From assembly GCA_020073615.1 (NCBI GenBank), contig JAIQEX010000022.1, positions 1-62,156 on the forward strand: a stretch of 62,156 bases of DNA. The letters are read 5' to 3'. Source of the stretch: Terriglobia bacterium (lineage in GTDB: Bacteria; Acidobacteriota; Terriglobia; Bryobacterales; Bryobacteraceae). The stretch's first letter is position 1; each line of letters starts with the position of its first letter. The notes beneath the pieces are model-generated. The model was not told the DNA's origin and did not search any database. It saw only the letters and a list, made by a program, of their open reading frames with translations. Positions 52,965 to 62,081 of the stretch are shown piece by piece. The position numbers and the translations under genes are program-made.

Positions 52965-54518
52965 ATGAAAAAACTTCGTATCGGGATCATCGATATTGTT
53001 TCCAGGGGCCCCACGCGGGCTTTGTATGCCCGCGTCATGAACCCAAACCTCGCCAGCATCATGCCGCAGGCCATCGCGGTATGGTGCCGAGCGGAGGGGC
53101 ATGACGTCACCTTCGTCTGCTATACCGGCTTCGAGGATCTGCTAAAGGAACTGCCAGCGGAGGCCGACCTGGTCTTCATCGGCGGGTTCACGGAGGCGGC
53201 TCATACCGCGTACGCCCTGAGCAACCTGTTCCGCTCGCGGGGGGCCATCACGGCGATGGGGGGGCCGCACGCCCGTTGCTACCCGGACGACGCCCTGCGG
53301 TACTTCGATTACGTCCTGGGCTTTACCGACCGGGAGACGCTCCGCGACGTCTTGCGGGACTGCTCCCGGCATCGGCCGGTAGGCATGCACATGGCCGCCG
53401 GGCAGCAGCCGAAGACCCTTCCCGGCGTACGCGAGCGCTGGCCGTTCATCGAACCCACGCTCCGGAAAGCGCCCTTCCTCAAAATCGTTCCCATGCTGGG
53501 CAGCCTGGGCTGTCCGTACACCTGCAGTTTCTGCATCGATGCGGTGGTGCCCTATCAGCCTGTGGACGGCGACGGAATTCAAGAGGACCTCAGGTTTCTG
53601 CTGACGAAGTTCCGCCGGCCCATGGTGGCCTGGCACGATCCCAATTTCGGCGTCCGATTCAACGATTCCATGGACACGATTGAGCGGGCCGTGCCTGCCG
53701 GCCGTATCGACTTCCTGGCCGAGAGCAGTCTGTCGCTGCTTTCCGAGCCGCACCTGCAGCGGCTCAAGCGCAATGGCTTCCAAGCCCTTCTGCCGGGCAT
53801 TGAGTCGTGGTTCGATTTGGGCAATAAGTCCAAGACCGGCGCACTACAGGGGATGGATAAAGTCCGCCAGGTAGCCGAGCACGTCAATTTGATCTTGCGC
53901 CACATACCGTACGTACAAGCCAACTTCGTGCTGGGACTCGACACCGATGAAGGGGCGGAGCCCTTTGAGCTCACCAAGCGGTTCCTGGACCTGGCGCCCG
54001 GCGCGTTTCCGGGCTATTCGCTGCTTACGGCGTTCGGCCGGGCCGCGGCGCTCAACCTGGATTACCAGCGGGCCCACCGCGTACTGCCCTTCCCATTCCA
54101 TTTCCTGAACAACAACCAGGCCATGAACGTCAGGCCCAGGAATTATTCCTGGCGCGGCTTCTATGACCACGTGATCGACCTGACCGGATATTCCTTTTCC
54201 TCGAAAGCCGTTTTCCGCCGCTTCCGCGCGACACGAGGTCTGACTTCGCGGGGCATGAACCTGGTGCGGGCGGTTTCGACGGAAGGGTTTGGAAGGCTCG
54301 CGTACTACCGGGACGTTCGCCGGCGGCTGGACAACGACCGTCAGTTTGCTCCCTATTTTGAACAGGAGACCACCGAGCTTCCCCAGTTCTATCGCGACCT
54401 CGTGCGAAAGGACCTGGGGCCGCTATGGGAGTGGCTTCCGGAAGGGGCGCTGGAGCACGATCCCAACGCCTATGCGCGGGCGGAGCGGAGCGGGCAGGCG
54501 TTAGGCGTGCTTCGGTAG
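52965..54518 (+). CDS. B12-binding-type radical SAM enzyme
   Basis: 517 residues. The N-terminal 150 have a Rossmann-like B12-type domain (LVFIGGFTEAAHTAYALSNL, AITAMGGPHARCYPDD) but lack the DxHxxG His, so cobalamin may bind base-off or not at all. The radical SAM motif is GCPYTCSFC (near residue 183). A C-terminal domain of about 150 residues follows (NYSWRGFYDHVIDLTGYSF). Such proteins modify lipids, cofactors or peptides. A palindrome CCGGTTGAACCGG (52945-52957) lies just before the start. Confidence 0.85.
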   Translation: MKKLRIGIIDIVSRGPTRALYARVMNPNLASIMPQAIAVWCRAEGHDVTFVCYTGFEDLLKELPAEADLVFIGGFTEAAHTAYALSNLFRSRGAITAMGGPHARCYPDDALRYFDYVLGFTDRETLRDVLRDCSRHRPVGMHMAAGQQPKTLPGVRERWPFIEPTLRKAPFLKIVPMLGSLGCPYTCSFCIDAVVPYQPVDGDGIQEDLRFLLTKFRRPMVAWHDPNFGVRFNDSMDTIERAVPAGRIDFLAESSLSLLSEPHLQRLKRNGFQALLPGIESWFDLGNKSKTGALQGMDKVRQVAEHVNLILRHIPYVQANFVLGLDTDEGAEPFELTKRFLDLAPGAFPGYSLLTAFGRAAALNLDYQRAHRVLPFPFHFLNNNQAMNVRPRNYSWRGFYDHVIDLTGYSFSSKAVFRRFRATRGLTSRGMNLVRAVSTEGFGRLAYYRDVRRRLDNDRQFAPYFEQETTELPQFYRDLVRKDLGPLWEWLPEGALEHDPNAYARAERSGQALGVLR

Positions 54519-54590
54519 TGGGCGGGAGCAGGCTTTGGCGGAAGCGCCGGCCAAGCGCCACCAGCGGGATTCTGCTACGCTTGGGTCACC

Positions 54591-54728
54591 ATGTCGGCAA
54601 TCAATGGAGACAAAGCGCGCTTCCACCGCGAACGAAAGAGCAAGCTCGCCCGGAGAGAGCGCAGTCAGGCGTTGCGCAAGAAATTGACCGCCTCGGCGCC
54701 CAGGCGTCCGGACGGCCGCGACCTGTAG
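54591..54728 (+). CDS. 45-residue basic protein
   Basis: A short gene below usual length cut-offs. The product starts MSAINGDKARFHRERKSK and has 14 Arg/Lys in 45 residues, mostly in a predicted amphipathic helix (SKLARRERSQALRKKL). The pattern GDKxRFxRERK looks like a small conserved protein type in acidobacteria and planctomycetes (from memory, not checked). RNA or ribosome binding is the natural guess. It converges with the ferredoxin gene. Confidence 0.55.
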   Translation: MSAINGDKARFHRERKSKLARRERSQALRKKLTASAPRRPDGRDL

Positions 54729-54750
54729 GCGGCGCCAGGCCCGATCGGTT

Positions 54751-55002
54751 TCAGTTGTAGTGGTTGGCGTTCAGCTCGGTGAATCGCGCCAACTCGGCCG
54801 GCAGTTCGTCCAGCGTGAAGATCGAATTGGTGGGGCAAACCGGAACGCATGCGCCGCAATCGATGCAATCGTTGGGGTTCACGAAGAGCTGCGGGGCCTC
54901 CACAAAACCGCCCTCGTCCTGCTTGGGGTGGATGCAGTCCACCGGGCAGGCTTGCACGCACAATTCATCCTTGGTACAGGTATCGGTAATTACGTATGCC
55001 AT
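54751..55002 (-). CDS. 7Fe/8Fe-type ferredoxin
   Basis: 83 residues. The first cluster motif is C-x5-C-x3-CPVDC (Cys9, 15, 19, 23). The second is CIDCGACVPVCP. This is the FdxA-like pattern, as in Azotobacter FdI-related and mycobacterial FdxA, carrying [3Fe-4S] plus [4Fe-4S] or two [4Fe-4S]. It is a soluble electron carrier. The two radical SAM enzymes in this window could be clients, but nothing shows it. Confidence 0.92.
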   Translation of the reverse strand: MAYVITDTCTKDELCVQACPVDCIHPKQDEGGFVEAPQLFVNPNDCIDCGACVPVCPTNSIFTLDELPAELARFTELNANHYN

Positions 55003-55164
55003 AAGTTCCGGGGAATGCAATTGCCGGGCCAGCCAGGCCCGCCGCGCCAAGTAATAGAAAATAAGAGGTGAAACTCCACGCTGCCGCGGCCCTGGGTGGG
55101 TGAATCTGCGCAGACGGCGCGCCCCCGTTGGTCTAATCACCCGAAACGGTACACTGGGCAGGTG

Positions 55165-56292
55165 ATGAAAATCGAAACCCGGGCGGTGCACGCGGGCCGC
55201 CGCATCGACCCGGCCACGGGCGCGGTCACGATGCCGATCCACCTCTCGACGACCTTCGAGCGCGGGCCCACGGGCGACTACCCGCTGGGATTCAGCTACT
55301 CGCGCGAGGGCAACCCCAACCGGCGCGCGCTGGAGGAATGCCTGGCCGATCTGGAAGGCGGCACACAGGCGCTGGTGTTCGCGTCCGGCCTGGCCGCGGC
55401 CACGGCGGTGGTGCAGGGACTGGAGCCCGGCGATCACATCCTGGCCCCGGACGACGTCTACTGGGGGTTCCGGAAAGTCGTCGCCGAGGTGTTCGGGAAG
55501 TCGGGACTGGACACCACCTATGTGGACATGACCGACGTGGCGGCGGTGCGCGCCGCGGTGCGTCCCGCGACCCGCCTGGTGTGGGTGGAGACGCCGTCGA
55601 ACCCGCTCATGAAGGTTACCGATCTTGCGGCTATCGCCTCGCTGGCGCGCCAGGCCGGACCCGGCATCGTCACCGTCTGCGACGGCACCTTCGCCACTCC
55701 AGTCTTGCAGCATCCGCTCGATTGCGGCATCGATATGGTGGTGCACTCGACCACCAAGTACATCGGCGGCCACAGCGACGTGGTGGGCGGCGCGCTCATC
55801 ACGCGCCACGACAACTATCTTTTCGAGCGCGCCCGCAAGGCGCAGCGCTACGGCGGCGCGGTGCCCTCGCCGTTCGATTGCTGGCTGACGCTGCGCGGTG
55901 TGGAGACGCTGCCCTACCGCGTGCGCGCGCAATCGGAGAACGCGTCGCGGATGGCGGCCTGGCTGCAGGCCCACCCGGCAGTGGAGCGCGTGCATTACCC
56001 CGGCCTGGCGGACCATCCCGGCCACCAGATCGCGGCGCGCCAGATGTCGGCCTTCGGCGGCATGTTGTCGTTCCAGGTGCGCGGCGGCGCGGAGACCGCC
56101 ATGGCCGCGGCCGCCCGCTGCCGCCTGTTCATCCGCGCCACCAGCCTGGGCGGCGCGCACAGCCTGATCGAGCACCGCGCCTCCGTGGAGGGGCCGCAGA
56201 CCAGGACCCCGCCCAACCTGCTGCGCGTCTCGGCCGGCCTGGAGCACGGGGACGACTTGATCGGGGACCTGGAGCAGGCGCTCGCGGGTTAG
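55165..56292 (+). CDS. Cys/Met-metabolism PLP enzyme (cystathionine synthase/lyase type)
   Basis: 375 residues. PLP Lys is in the motif HSTTKYIGGHSDVVGG (about 194-209). GLAAATAVVQGLEPGD lies upstream, and TSLGGAHSLIEHRAS near the C-terminus is a family signature. It could be cystathionine gamma-synthase, beta- or gamma-lyase, or methionine gamma-lyase. The ATG follows GGGCAGGTG; a frame open further upstream is ignored. A second PLP enzyme is the aminotransferase at 27-28 kb, unrelated in fold class. Confidence 0.9.
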   Translation: MKIETRAVHAGRRIDPATGAVTMPIHLSTTFERGPTGDYPLGFSYSREGNPNRRALEECLADLEGGTQALVFASGLAAATAVVQGLEPGDHILAPDDVYWGFRKVVAEVFGKSGLDTTYVDMTDVAAVRAAVRPATRLVWVETPSNPLMKVTDLAAIASLARQAGPGIVTVCDGTFATPVLQHPLDCGIDMVVHSTTKYIGGHSDVVGGALITRHDNYLFERARKAQRYGGAVPSPFDCWLTLRGVETLPYRVRAQSENASRMAAWLQAHPAVERVHYPGLADHPGHQIAARQMSAFGGMLSFQVRGGAETAMAAAARCRLFIRATSLGGAHSLIEHRASVEGPQTRTPPNLLRVSAGLEHGDDLIGDLEQALAG

Positions 56293-56345
56293 CGCGGCAG
56301 GAATTAATCTGTTAGAAAGCCCACCGGCCAGCAACTACCCTGGTT

Positions 56346-56894
56346 GTGCGACGGACTAAGCCTCACTCGGGTGGAGAAGTGAGCCAGGACTCCCTGTATC
56401 GGCAGGCAGCGGACACCTACGGTCCTTCACTCGACCGGCTCGCGCGGGCTTACGAGCTGGACCCCGATGCACGCCGTGACCTGCTCCAGGAGATTCATCT
56501 GAATCTCTGGCGCAGCTTCGCGCAGTTCGACGGGCGATGTTCGCTCAGAACCTGGGTGTACCGTATCGCTCATAACGTGGCCACCGGCCACGTGATCCGG
56601 CAGCGGCGGATCAGAAGCAGGCTGGTGAGCATCGAGAACCTCGACACCATGCCAGGCAATGACCAGGGTGAAGGTGCCGCGAGCCAGGCCGAAGCACTCG
56701 AGCGCCTCTCCATGCTGATCCAGCGCCTGAAGCCGCTCGACCGTCAGATCATCGTTTCATATCTCGAGGACATGGACGCGAGTTCGATTGGCGAGATCAC
56801 CGGGTTGTCGCCTGCGAACATCGCTATGAAGGTTCACCGGATCAAGAACATCCTGAGGCGCTGGTTCGGCGAAGGAGGCTTTCATGCCGAGTGA
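56346..56894 (+). CDS. ECF-type sigma factor
   Basis: 182 residues: sigma-2 region (ARRDLLQEIHLNLWRSFAQFDG; LRTWVYRIAHNVATGHVIRQ) and sigma-4 HTH (SYLEDMDASSIGEITGLSPANIAMKVHRIK). It directs RNA polymerase to a stress or envelope regulon. The next gene, overlapping by eleven bases, encodes a membrane protein that may hold it inactive. Confidence 0.9.
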   Translation: MRRTKPHSGGEVSQDSLYRQAADTYGPSLDRLARAYELDPDARRDLLQEIHLNLWRSFAQFDGRCSLRTWVYRIAHNVATGHVIRQRRIRSRLVSIENLDTMPGNDQGEGAASQAEALERLSMLIQRLKPLDRQIIVSYLEDMDASSIGEITGLSPANIAMKVHRIKNILRRWFGEGGFHAE

Positions 56895-57483
56895 GTTCCC
56901 CATGAACAACCCGCGAAATATCTGGCAAAGCCAGCCAACGGAGCCATTCAAAATGTCAACAGATGAAATACGCCGTAAGGCGCAACAACTTCAGAGGAAA
57001 GCCCGTTTAGGGGCGGTCTCCTGGATAACCATCGGGCTCTTCCTTTGTGTGGGTTTTGCGCGGACCTTCGCCAGAACTCACGAGGTGGTTCCGCGCATCG
57101 GATGGGGGCTGCTGAGTCTCTGGGGAATCTACGGCGCATATCAGGCATACAAATGGATCTGGCCGGGGAAGTTGCCGTTGGACGCCACGGTGGGCACTTC
57201 CCTCGAGTTCTATAGAAGCGAACTGGAGAGGCAGCGGGACTACGTCCAGCACGTCTGGCGCAGGGCCGGTCTGACGTTCTGTTTTTTGGGCCTCGCCATC
57301 GTCTTGGTTCCAGCGCTAATCCAGTCTCTTGGCGCCCCCCGGCTGCTGCGCAACGCCGTGCCATTCTCTGTGCTCGCCGCCATATGGTTTGCAATTTTCT
57401 GGCCCACGAGGAAACGAGCGCAGCAGAAGCTTCAACAGGAGATCGAGGAGTTGCGCCTGTCTGGGACGGAGAACCGATCGTGA
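56884..57483 (+). CDS. Membrane protein coupled to the sigma factor (putative anti-sigma)
   Basis: 199 residues: soluble start, helices near 44-61, 75-90, 128-150 and 160-175, and a charged C-terminus. AAGGAGG lies five bases before the ATG. No zinc anti-sigma HxxxCxxC motif is present, so an anti-sigma role is inferred only from the gene overlap. An ATG six codons later is possible. Confidence 0.7.
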   Translation: MPSEFPMNNPRNIWQSQPTEPFKMSTDEIRRKAQQLQRKARLGAVSWITIGLFLCVGFARTFARTHEVVPRIGWGLLSLWGIYGAYQAYKWIWPGKLPLDATVGTSLEFYRSELERQRDYVQHVWRRAGLTFCFLGLAIVLVPALIQSLGAPRLLRNAVPFSVLAAIWFAIFWPTRKRAQQKLQQEIEELRLSGTENRS

Positions 57484-57612
57484 CATTGGGCCACGCTGAC
57501 GGCCGCGGCGCCGCAGGCCGGCCAGTCTGAATAGTTACAGCCCCGGATACCCGAATTTTTCTATGGCATTCCCATAGGAGTTGCCGTAATATGGGATAAG
57601 GACGCAATCTTG

Positions 57613-57957
57613 ATGAGCGGCAAAACCGACGTCTGGCAGGGCACGCTGGCGCTGATGGTGCTTAAGACACTCGAAACCATCGGGCCGCTCCACGGGTACG
57701 GCATCGCCCGCCGCATCGAGCAGGTCAGCGGAGACCTGCTCTCGGTAAATTACGGGACGCTGTATCCGGCCCTGCTCAAGCTGGAGCAGGAGGGCTACAT
57801 CGCCTCGGAATGGGGCGTCTCGGACAACAACCGCAAGGCCAAGTACTACAAGCTCACGCGCGCCGGCCGGAAGCAACTGGAGCGGGAGGCCAGCAACTGG
57901 GAACAGGCCACCGCCATTCTGGCGCGGTTCCTGGCGCCGGCCAAGGAGGCGCCATGA
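57613..57957 (+). CDS. PadR-family transcription regulator
   Basis: 115 residues; winged-helix with GPLHGYGIARRIEQVSG, VNYGTLYPALLKLEQEGYI and KYYKLTRAGRKQLE. PadR proteins are repressors controlling neighbouring membrane or stress genes. The stop overlaps the permease ATG (ATGA). This PadR-ADOP pair is a frequent acidobacterial arrangement. Confidence 0.92.
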   Translation: MSGKTDVWQGTLALMVLKTLETIGPLHGYGIARRIEQVSGDLLSVNYGTLYPALLKLEQEGYIASEWGVSDNNRKAKYYKLTRAGRKQLEREASNWEQATAILARFLAPAKEAP

Positions 57958-60572
57958 GAGGGTTGCGCGCGTGGCTGTTCCGGCTACTGGGCATGTTCGA
58001 TAGAGAACGCCGCGAGCGGGAGCTCTCCGAAGAATTGGCCAGCCATCTTCAGATGCACATCGAAGACCGCATCCGGGCCGGCATGGACCCGGCGGCGGCG
58101 CGGCGCGACGCGCTGATCCGGCTGGGCGGCGTGGAGGTGACGAAGGAGCGCTACCGGGAGCGCCGCGGCATTCCGTGGTTGGAGATAATGCGCCAGGACG
58201 TCATCTATGGCCTGCGGACCATGCGGCGGAATCCCGGCTTCGCCGCCGCGGCGGTGCTCACGCTCGGCCTGGGCATCGGCGCTACGACCGCCATCTTCAC
58301 GGTGGTTTATGCGGTGCTGCTTCGTCCCTTGCCCTATCCGCAGCCGGACCGCCTGGTCTATATCAAGGAAAACCTGGTCACCGGGATCAACTTCTTCGCC
58401 GGCAACAGAGAGTTCGCCACGTGGCAGCGGCGCAGCAAGTCTCTGAGCACGCTTGCGGCCTACATGAGCGGGGAGGCCACGCTTACCGGCGTGGGCGCGG
58501 CGGAGCGGGTGACCACGGGCTCAGTCACCGCGTCGTTCTTTCCTCTGCTGGGAGCGCAACCGGTGTTGGGGCGCAATTTCCTGCCCGAGGAGGACCGGCC
58601 CGGCGGAGTGCGCGTGGCCATCCTGAGCCACGCATTCTGGCAGCGGCGCTTCGCCGGCGACCGTTCGGCGCTCGGCAAGGTTCTAGCATTGGACGGGCAA
58701 GGTTATACGGTCGTGGGCGTGCTGCCGGCGTCGTTCCTGGTTCCCGACCGGTATGCCTTCCTGAGGGGTCACGACTACGACGTCTGGACGCCGTTCGCGC
58801 TCGATCCTTCGGGCGCGGGCTTCCAGTTGGTGCGCGCGGTGGGACGGCTCGCACCCGGGGTAAGCCGCGAAGCCGCGCAGGCGGAGCTGGATGCGCTGCT
58901 GCAGCCCCTGGTGCGGAAGGGCCGGACCAAACACGTGGTGCTGGCGGATTGGCAGGAAGAGATCGCGGGCGGCGTGAAGCGCTCGCTGCTGTTCTTTCTG
59001 GCCGCCGCCGGCTTCGTGCTGCTGATCGCCTGCGTCAATGTGGCCAACCTGCTGCTTTCGCGCGCCTCCGCGCGGGAGAAAGAGATGGCCGTGCGGCACG
59101 CCCTGGGCGCCGGCCGGTCGCGCCTTGTGCGCCAACTTCTCACCGAGAGCGGTTTGCTGGCGTTGAGCGGGGGCATTGCCGGCCTGGCGCTGGCATTCTG
59201 GGGAAAGGATCTGCTGGTCGCGTTCATCTCCCGCAATCTGCCGGTGGTGGAACCGATTCGTGTGGATTACCGCGTCCTGGGCTTCACGCTGGCTCTCGCG
59301 CTTCTGACCGGGCTGGTATTCGGCCTGGCGCCGGCCCTGGAATCCGCCGGGGTCCGGTGGCACGAGGCGCTCAAGGGGGCGGGCCGCGGCGCCGCCGGCG
59401 GCCGGTCGCGCCATGGCCTGCGCGATCTGCTGGTGGTGGTGGAGGTGGCGCTCGCCATGGTGGTTCTGGTCGGCGCGGGCCTGCTCATCAAAAGCTTTCT
59501 GCTGCTGCGCGGAATCAATGCCGGTTTTCAGGCGGACCGCGTGCTCACCCTGCGGGTCAATCTGACGGAGTCCAAATATCCCACCGCGCGCGAGCAGTCG
59601 CTCTTCTTTCAACAGGTTTTGGAGCGGCTCCAGGGCCTGCGCGGGGTGCAAGCGGCGGGCGCCACCGGCAACCTCCCTTTGGGCGGCAACCGTGCGGATG
59701 GGGCGGTTACCATCGAAGGCCGGCCGGAGAGCGGCTCCGACATCGCATCGGCCACGGTGACGCCCGGGTATTTTCTCACTCTGGGCATCCCTCTTCTGGC
59801 CGGGCGCGGCTTTACGGATTTCGATCGCGAGGGCGCGCCGGGAGTGGCGCTGGTGAACCAGTCCTTCGTGCGCCGCTATTTCCCGAATGAGGACTGCCTG
59901 GGCAAAAGAGTGAAGAGCTGGTTCACGAAGAACCAATGGATGTCCATCGCCGGCGTGGTGGGCGACGTGCGCGAGGACCTCAAGAAAGAGCCGCCGCCGG
60001 AGATCTACCTATCGTACTTGCAGGCCGGCCGGTCCTCCATGTACCTGGTGGCGCGGGCCGCGGGCGACGCCAAGAGCCTTTCGGCCGGCATCCGCGCGCA
60101 AATGGCAGCCATCGACCGGGACCAGCCGCCGGACGACGTGATGACCATGGAGGAGCGGCGCGCCGAAGACCTCGCTCCGCGGCGCGTGGACATGCTGCTG
60201 CTCGGCTCCCTGGCCGCGCTGGGGCTGGTTCTCGGAGCGATCGGCATCTACGGCGTGGTGTCCTACTCGGCCAGCCGCCGTACCCATGAGATCGGCATCC
60301 GCGTCGCGCTGGGCGCCGGCCGCGCGGACGTGCTCTCGCTGGTTCTGGGCCAGGGCCTGTGGCTGGTGCTGATCGGGGAGACCGTGGGCCTCGCGGGTGC
60401 GCTGGCTTTGAACCGCGTGGTAGCCAGCATGGTCTTCCGGATCACGACCACGGACCCGGTCACGTATGCCGGAGTTGCCGCGATCTGGGCCGCCGTGGGA
60501 ATCGTGGCCTGCTATCTGCCGGCGCGCCGGGCCATGCGGGTCGATCCGCTGGCGGCCCTGCGCTCGGAGTAG
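57954..60572 (+). CDS. ADOP permease with N-terminal helical extension
   Basis: 872 residues. The first 75 (ELSEELASHLQMHIEDRIRAG; AARRDALIRLGGVEVTKERYRE) form the ADOP-specific helical segment absent from the copies at 3.2 and 48.7 kb. The two MacB/FtsX halves follow, with RTMRRNPGFAAAAVLTLG and RTHEIGIRVALGAGRADV. No ATPase. It is coupled to the PadR gene and probably regulated by it. Confidence 0.92.
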   Translation: MRGLRAWLFRLLGMFDRERRERELSEELASHLQMHIEDRIRAGMDPAAARRDALIRLGGVEVTKERYRERRGIPWLEIMRQDVIYGLRTMRRNPGFAAAAVLTLGLGIGATTAIFTVVYAVLLRPLPYPQPDRLVYIKENLVTGINFFAGNREFATWQRRSKSLSTLAAYMSGEATLTGVGAAERVTTGSVTASFFPLLGAQPVLGRNFLPEEDRPGGVRVAILSHAFWQRRFAGDRSALGKVLALDGQGYTVVGVLPASFLVPDRYAFLRGHDYDVWTPFALDPSGAGFQLVRAVGRLAPGVSREAAQAELDALLQPLVRKGRTKHVVLADWQEEIAGGVKRSLLFFLAAAGFVLLIACVNVANLLLSRASAREKEMAVRHALGAGRSRLVRQLLTESGLLALSGGIAGLALAFWGKDLLVAFISRNLPVVEPIRVDYRVLGFTLALALLTGLVFGLAPALESAGVRWHEALKGAGRGAAGGRSRHGLRDLLVVVEVALAMVVLVGAGLLIKSFLLLRGINAGFQADRVLTLRVNLTESKYPTAREQSLFFQQVLERLQGLRGVQAAGATGNLPLGGNRADGAVTIEGRPESGSDIASATVTPGYFLTLGIPLLAGRGFTDFDREGAPGVALVNQSFVRRYFPNEDCLGKRVKSWFTKNQWMSIAGVVGDVREDLKKEPPPEIYLSYLQAGRSSMYLVARAAGDAKSLSAGIRAQMAAIDRDQPPDDVMTMEERRAEDLAPRRVDMLLLGSLAALGLVLGAIGIYGVVSYSASRRTHEIGIRVALGAGRADVLSLVLGQGLWLVLIGETVGLAGALALNRVVASMVFRITTTDPVTYAGVAAIWAAVGIVACYLPARRAMRVDPLAALRSE

Positions 60573-60620
60573 CGGAGCCGGCCATCCGCGGTACGATGTT
60601 GAGGGGATACGGGCGGGCGT

Positions 60621-61982
60621 ATGGATTTCTACAAGAAGTACGAACTGTTGGATGCGCTGGCCGGAGAAGGGACGCGGAGCTTCAGCGCGCGACAGGCCGC
60701 TACCGGGCGCAACGTGACCGTGCACCTGCTGGTGGACGGCCGGACTCCGCAGAACGAGGCCCTGCTGGCGCGCATCCGCGCCCTGGCGCCGCAGGCGCTG
60801 GCCAAGGTGATCGAAGTGGGGGACAACGAGGGCACACCCTACGTGGTCACCCACGCGCCCCCCTATCAACACCTGGCGGAATGGCTGCGCGATCAGGAGC
60901 GGCCGGCGGCGCCCTCGGAAACGGGCAAGTTCAAGCGAGCCGGCGCGTGGCGGGTGCCGCCCGATCTGGCAGCGCCGCCGGCGGCGCCGGCATCCGCAGC
61001 CCGCGGGCCGGCGGCAGCGCCCCCGAGTGAGCCCGGGGCGTCCACGAAAATGTTCCAGCCGGCGGCCGGGCCGCCGGCGACCAGGCAGGATGCGCCGGAG
61101 CCGGGCGAGTTTACGCGATTATTCGAGTCGCCCGCCGCACCGCCGCCCGCCGCACCGCCGCCCCCCGCACCGCCCCCCGCGGCATCGCACGAGCCGGGGG
61201 AGTTCACACGGCTGTTCCAGGCTCCCACGCCGCCGGCGGCCTCCGCTCCGCCACCGCCGGCCACGCCCTCCGAGCCGGGCGAGTTCACGCGGTTGTTCCA
61301 GTCGCCGCTGCCCGCCGCAGCGGCGCCGGGGGATTGGCCGCCGCAGCCTCCAACGCCTTCCCAGCCGGGGGAGTTCACGCGCCAGTTTCAAGCGCAGCCT
61401 TCGGCGGCGCCGCCCGCGCCCGCGGAATCGCAAGGCGAATTCACCAGGTTTTTCCAGAAGCAGCCGCCGGCGGGGCCACCCCCGGCATCCTGGAGCAGGC
61501 CCCCGGCCGCGCCCGAAGCTCCGTCCGCCCAGCCGGGCGGGTTCACGCGCATGTTCGGGAGCGGGCCCGGCGCAGCGCCCCCGGTGGCGCCAACCGCTCG
61601 ACCGGGCGGGGGCGGCGCCACGCAAGCCTTCTCCGTGCCCGCGGCTCCGCCGCCCGCCGCCGCGCCACCGCAGGGGCCGAGCGAGTACACGCGCATGATG
61701 TCCGCTCCCGCGGGGCTGCCCACAGCGCCATCCGCGGCAGCGCCTACACCGCCACCGCCGCCCGCCGGTGCGGGGCTGAATCTTCCGGCCATGCCGCAGG
61801 CCAACATACCCCAGCCGCCGCAGTTCGCCGCGCCCCAGCCGCCGGCGTTCGCCGTGCCGCGTCCGCCCATGCCGCAGATGGCGTCCGTGAAGGCGCCGGC
61901 GGCGAATGCCCTGCAAACCGCGATCTTCTGCCTGCTCTCGTTTCTACTGGGTGCGCTAGTCATGTTTCTGCTGCGGCGCTAA
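60621..61982 (+). CDS. Tail-anchored Pro/Ala-rich protein with repeated GEFTR motifs
   Basis: 453 residues. The first 95 look like the N-lobe of a Ser/Thr kinase (YKKYELLDALAGEG; RNVTVHLLVDG) without the rest of the kinase. A long disordered Pro/Ala region follows. It carries EFTR repeats at about 163, 194, 221, 251 and 273, GFTR at 307 and EYTR at 355, mostly in the form PGEFTRLFQ and spaced by 21-34 residues. A hydrophobic C-terminal helix (431-450) ending FLLRR anchors it in the membrane with the bulk inside. The regularly spaced Thr could be phosphorylated and read by FHA domains; that is inference. Confidence 0.85.
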   Translation: MDFYKKYELLDALAGEGTRSFSARQAATGRNVTVHLLVDGRTPQNEALLARIRALAPQALAKVIEVGDNEGTPYVVTHAPPYQHLAEWLRDQERPAAPSETGKFKRAGAWRVPPDLAAPPAAPASAARGPAAAPPSEPGASTKMFQPAAGPPATRQDAPEPGEFTRLFESPAAPPPAAPPPPAPPPAASHEPGEFTRLFQAPTPPAASAPPPPATPSEPGEFTRLFQSPLPAAAAPGDWPPQPPTPSQPGEFTRQFQAQPSAAPPAPAESQGEFTRFFQKQPPAGPPPASWSRPPAAPEAPSAQPGGFTRMFGSGPGAAPPVAPTARPGGGGATQAFSVPAAPPPAAAPPQGPSEYTRMMSAPAGLPTAPSAAAPTPPPPPAGAGLNLPAMPQANIPQPPQFAAPQPPAFAVPRPPMPQMASVKAPAANALQTAIFCLLSFLLGALVMFLLRR

Positions 61983-61983
61983 G

Positions 61984-62004
61984 CCGAAGTTCCCGGCCTT
62001 TTTG
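61984..62004 (+). terminator. Weak terminator after the repeat-motif gene
   Basis: GCCG (61984-61987) pairs with CGGC (61995-61998), followed by CTTTTT. The stem is short, so efficiency would be modest. Confidence 0.35.
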
Positions 62005-62081
62005 ATGCCATTTTGCCCGTAAGATCTTGAAGGGCTTGTGGATCTGGATTTGCTGCGGCGCGATTGTGTACCCATGTAAAT

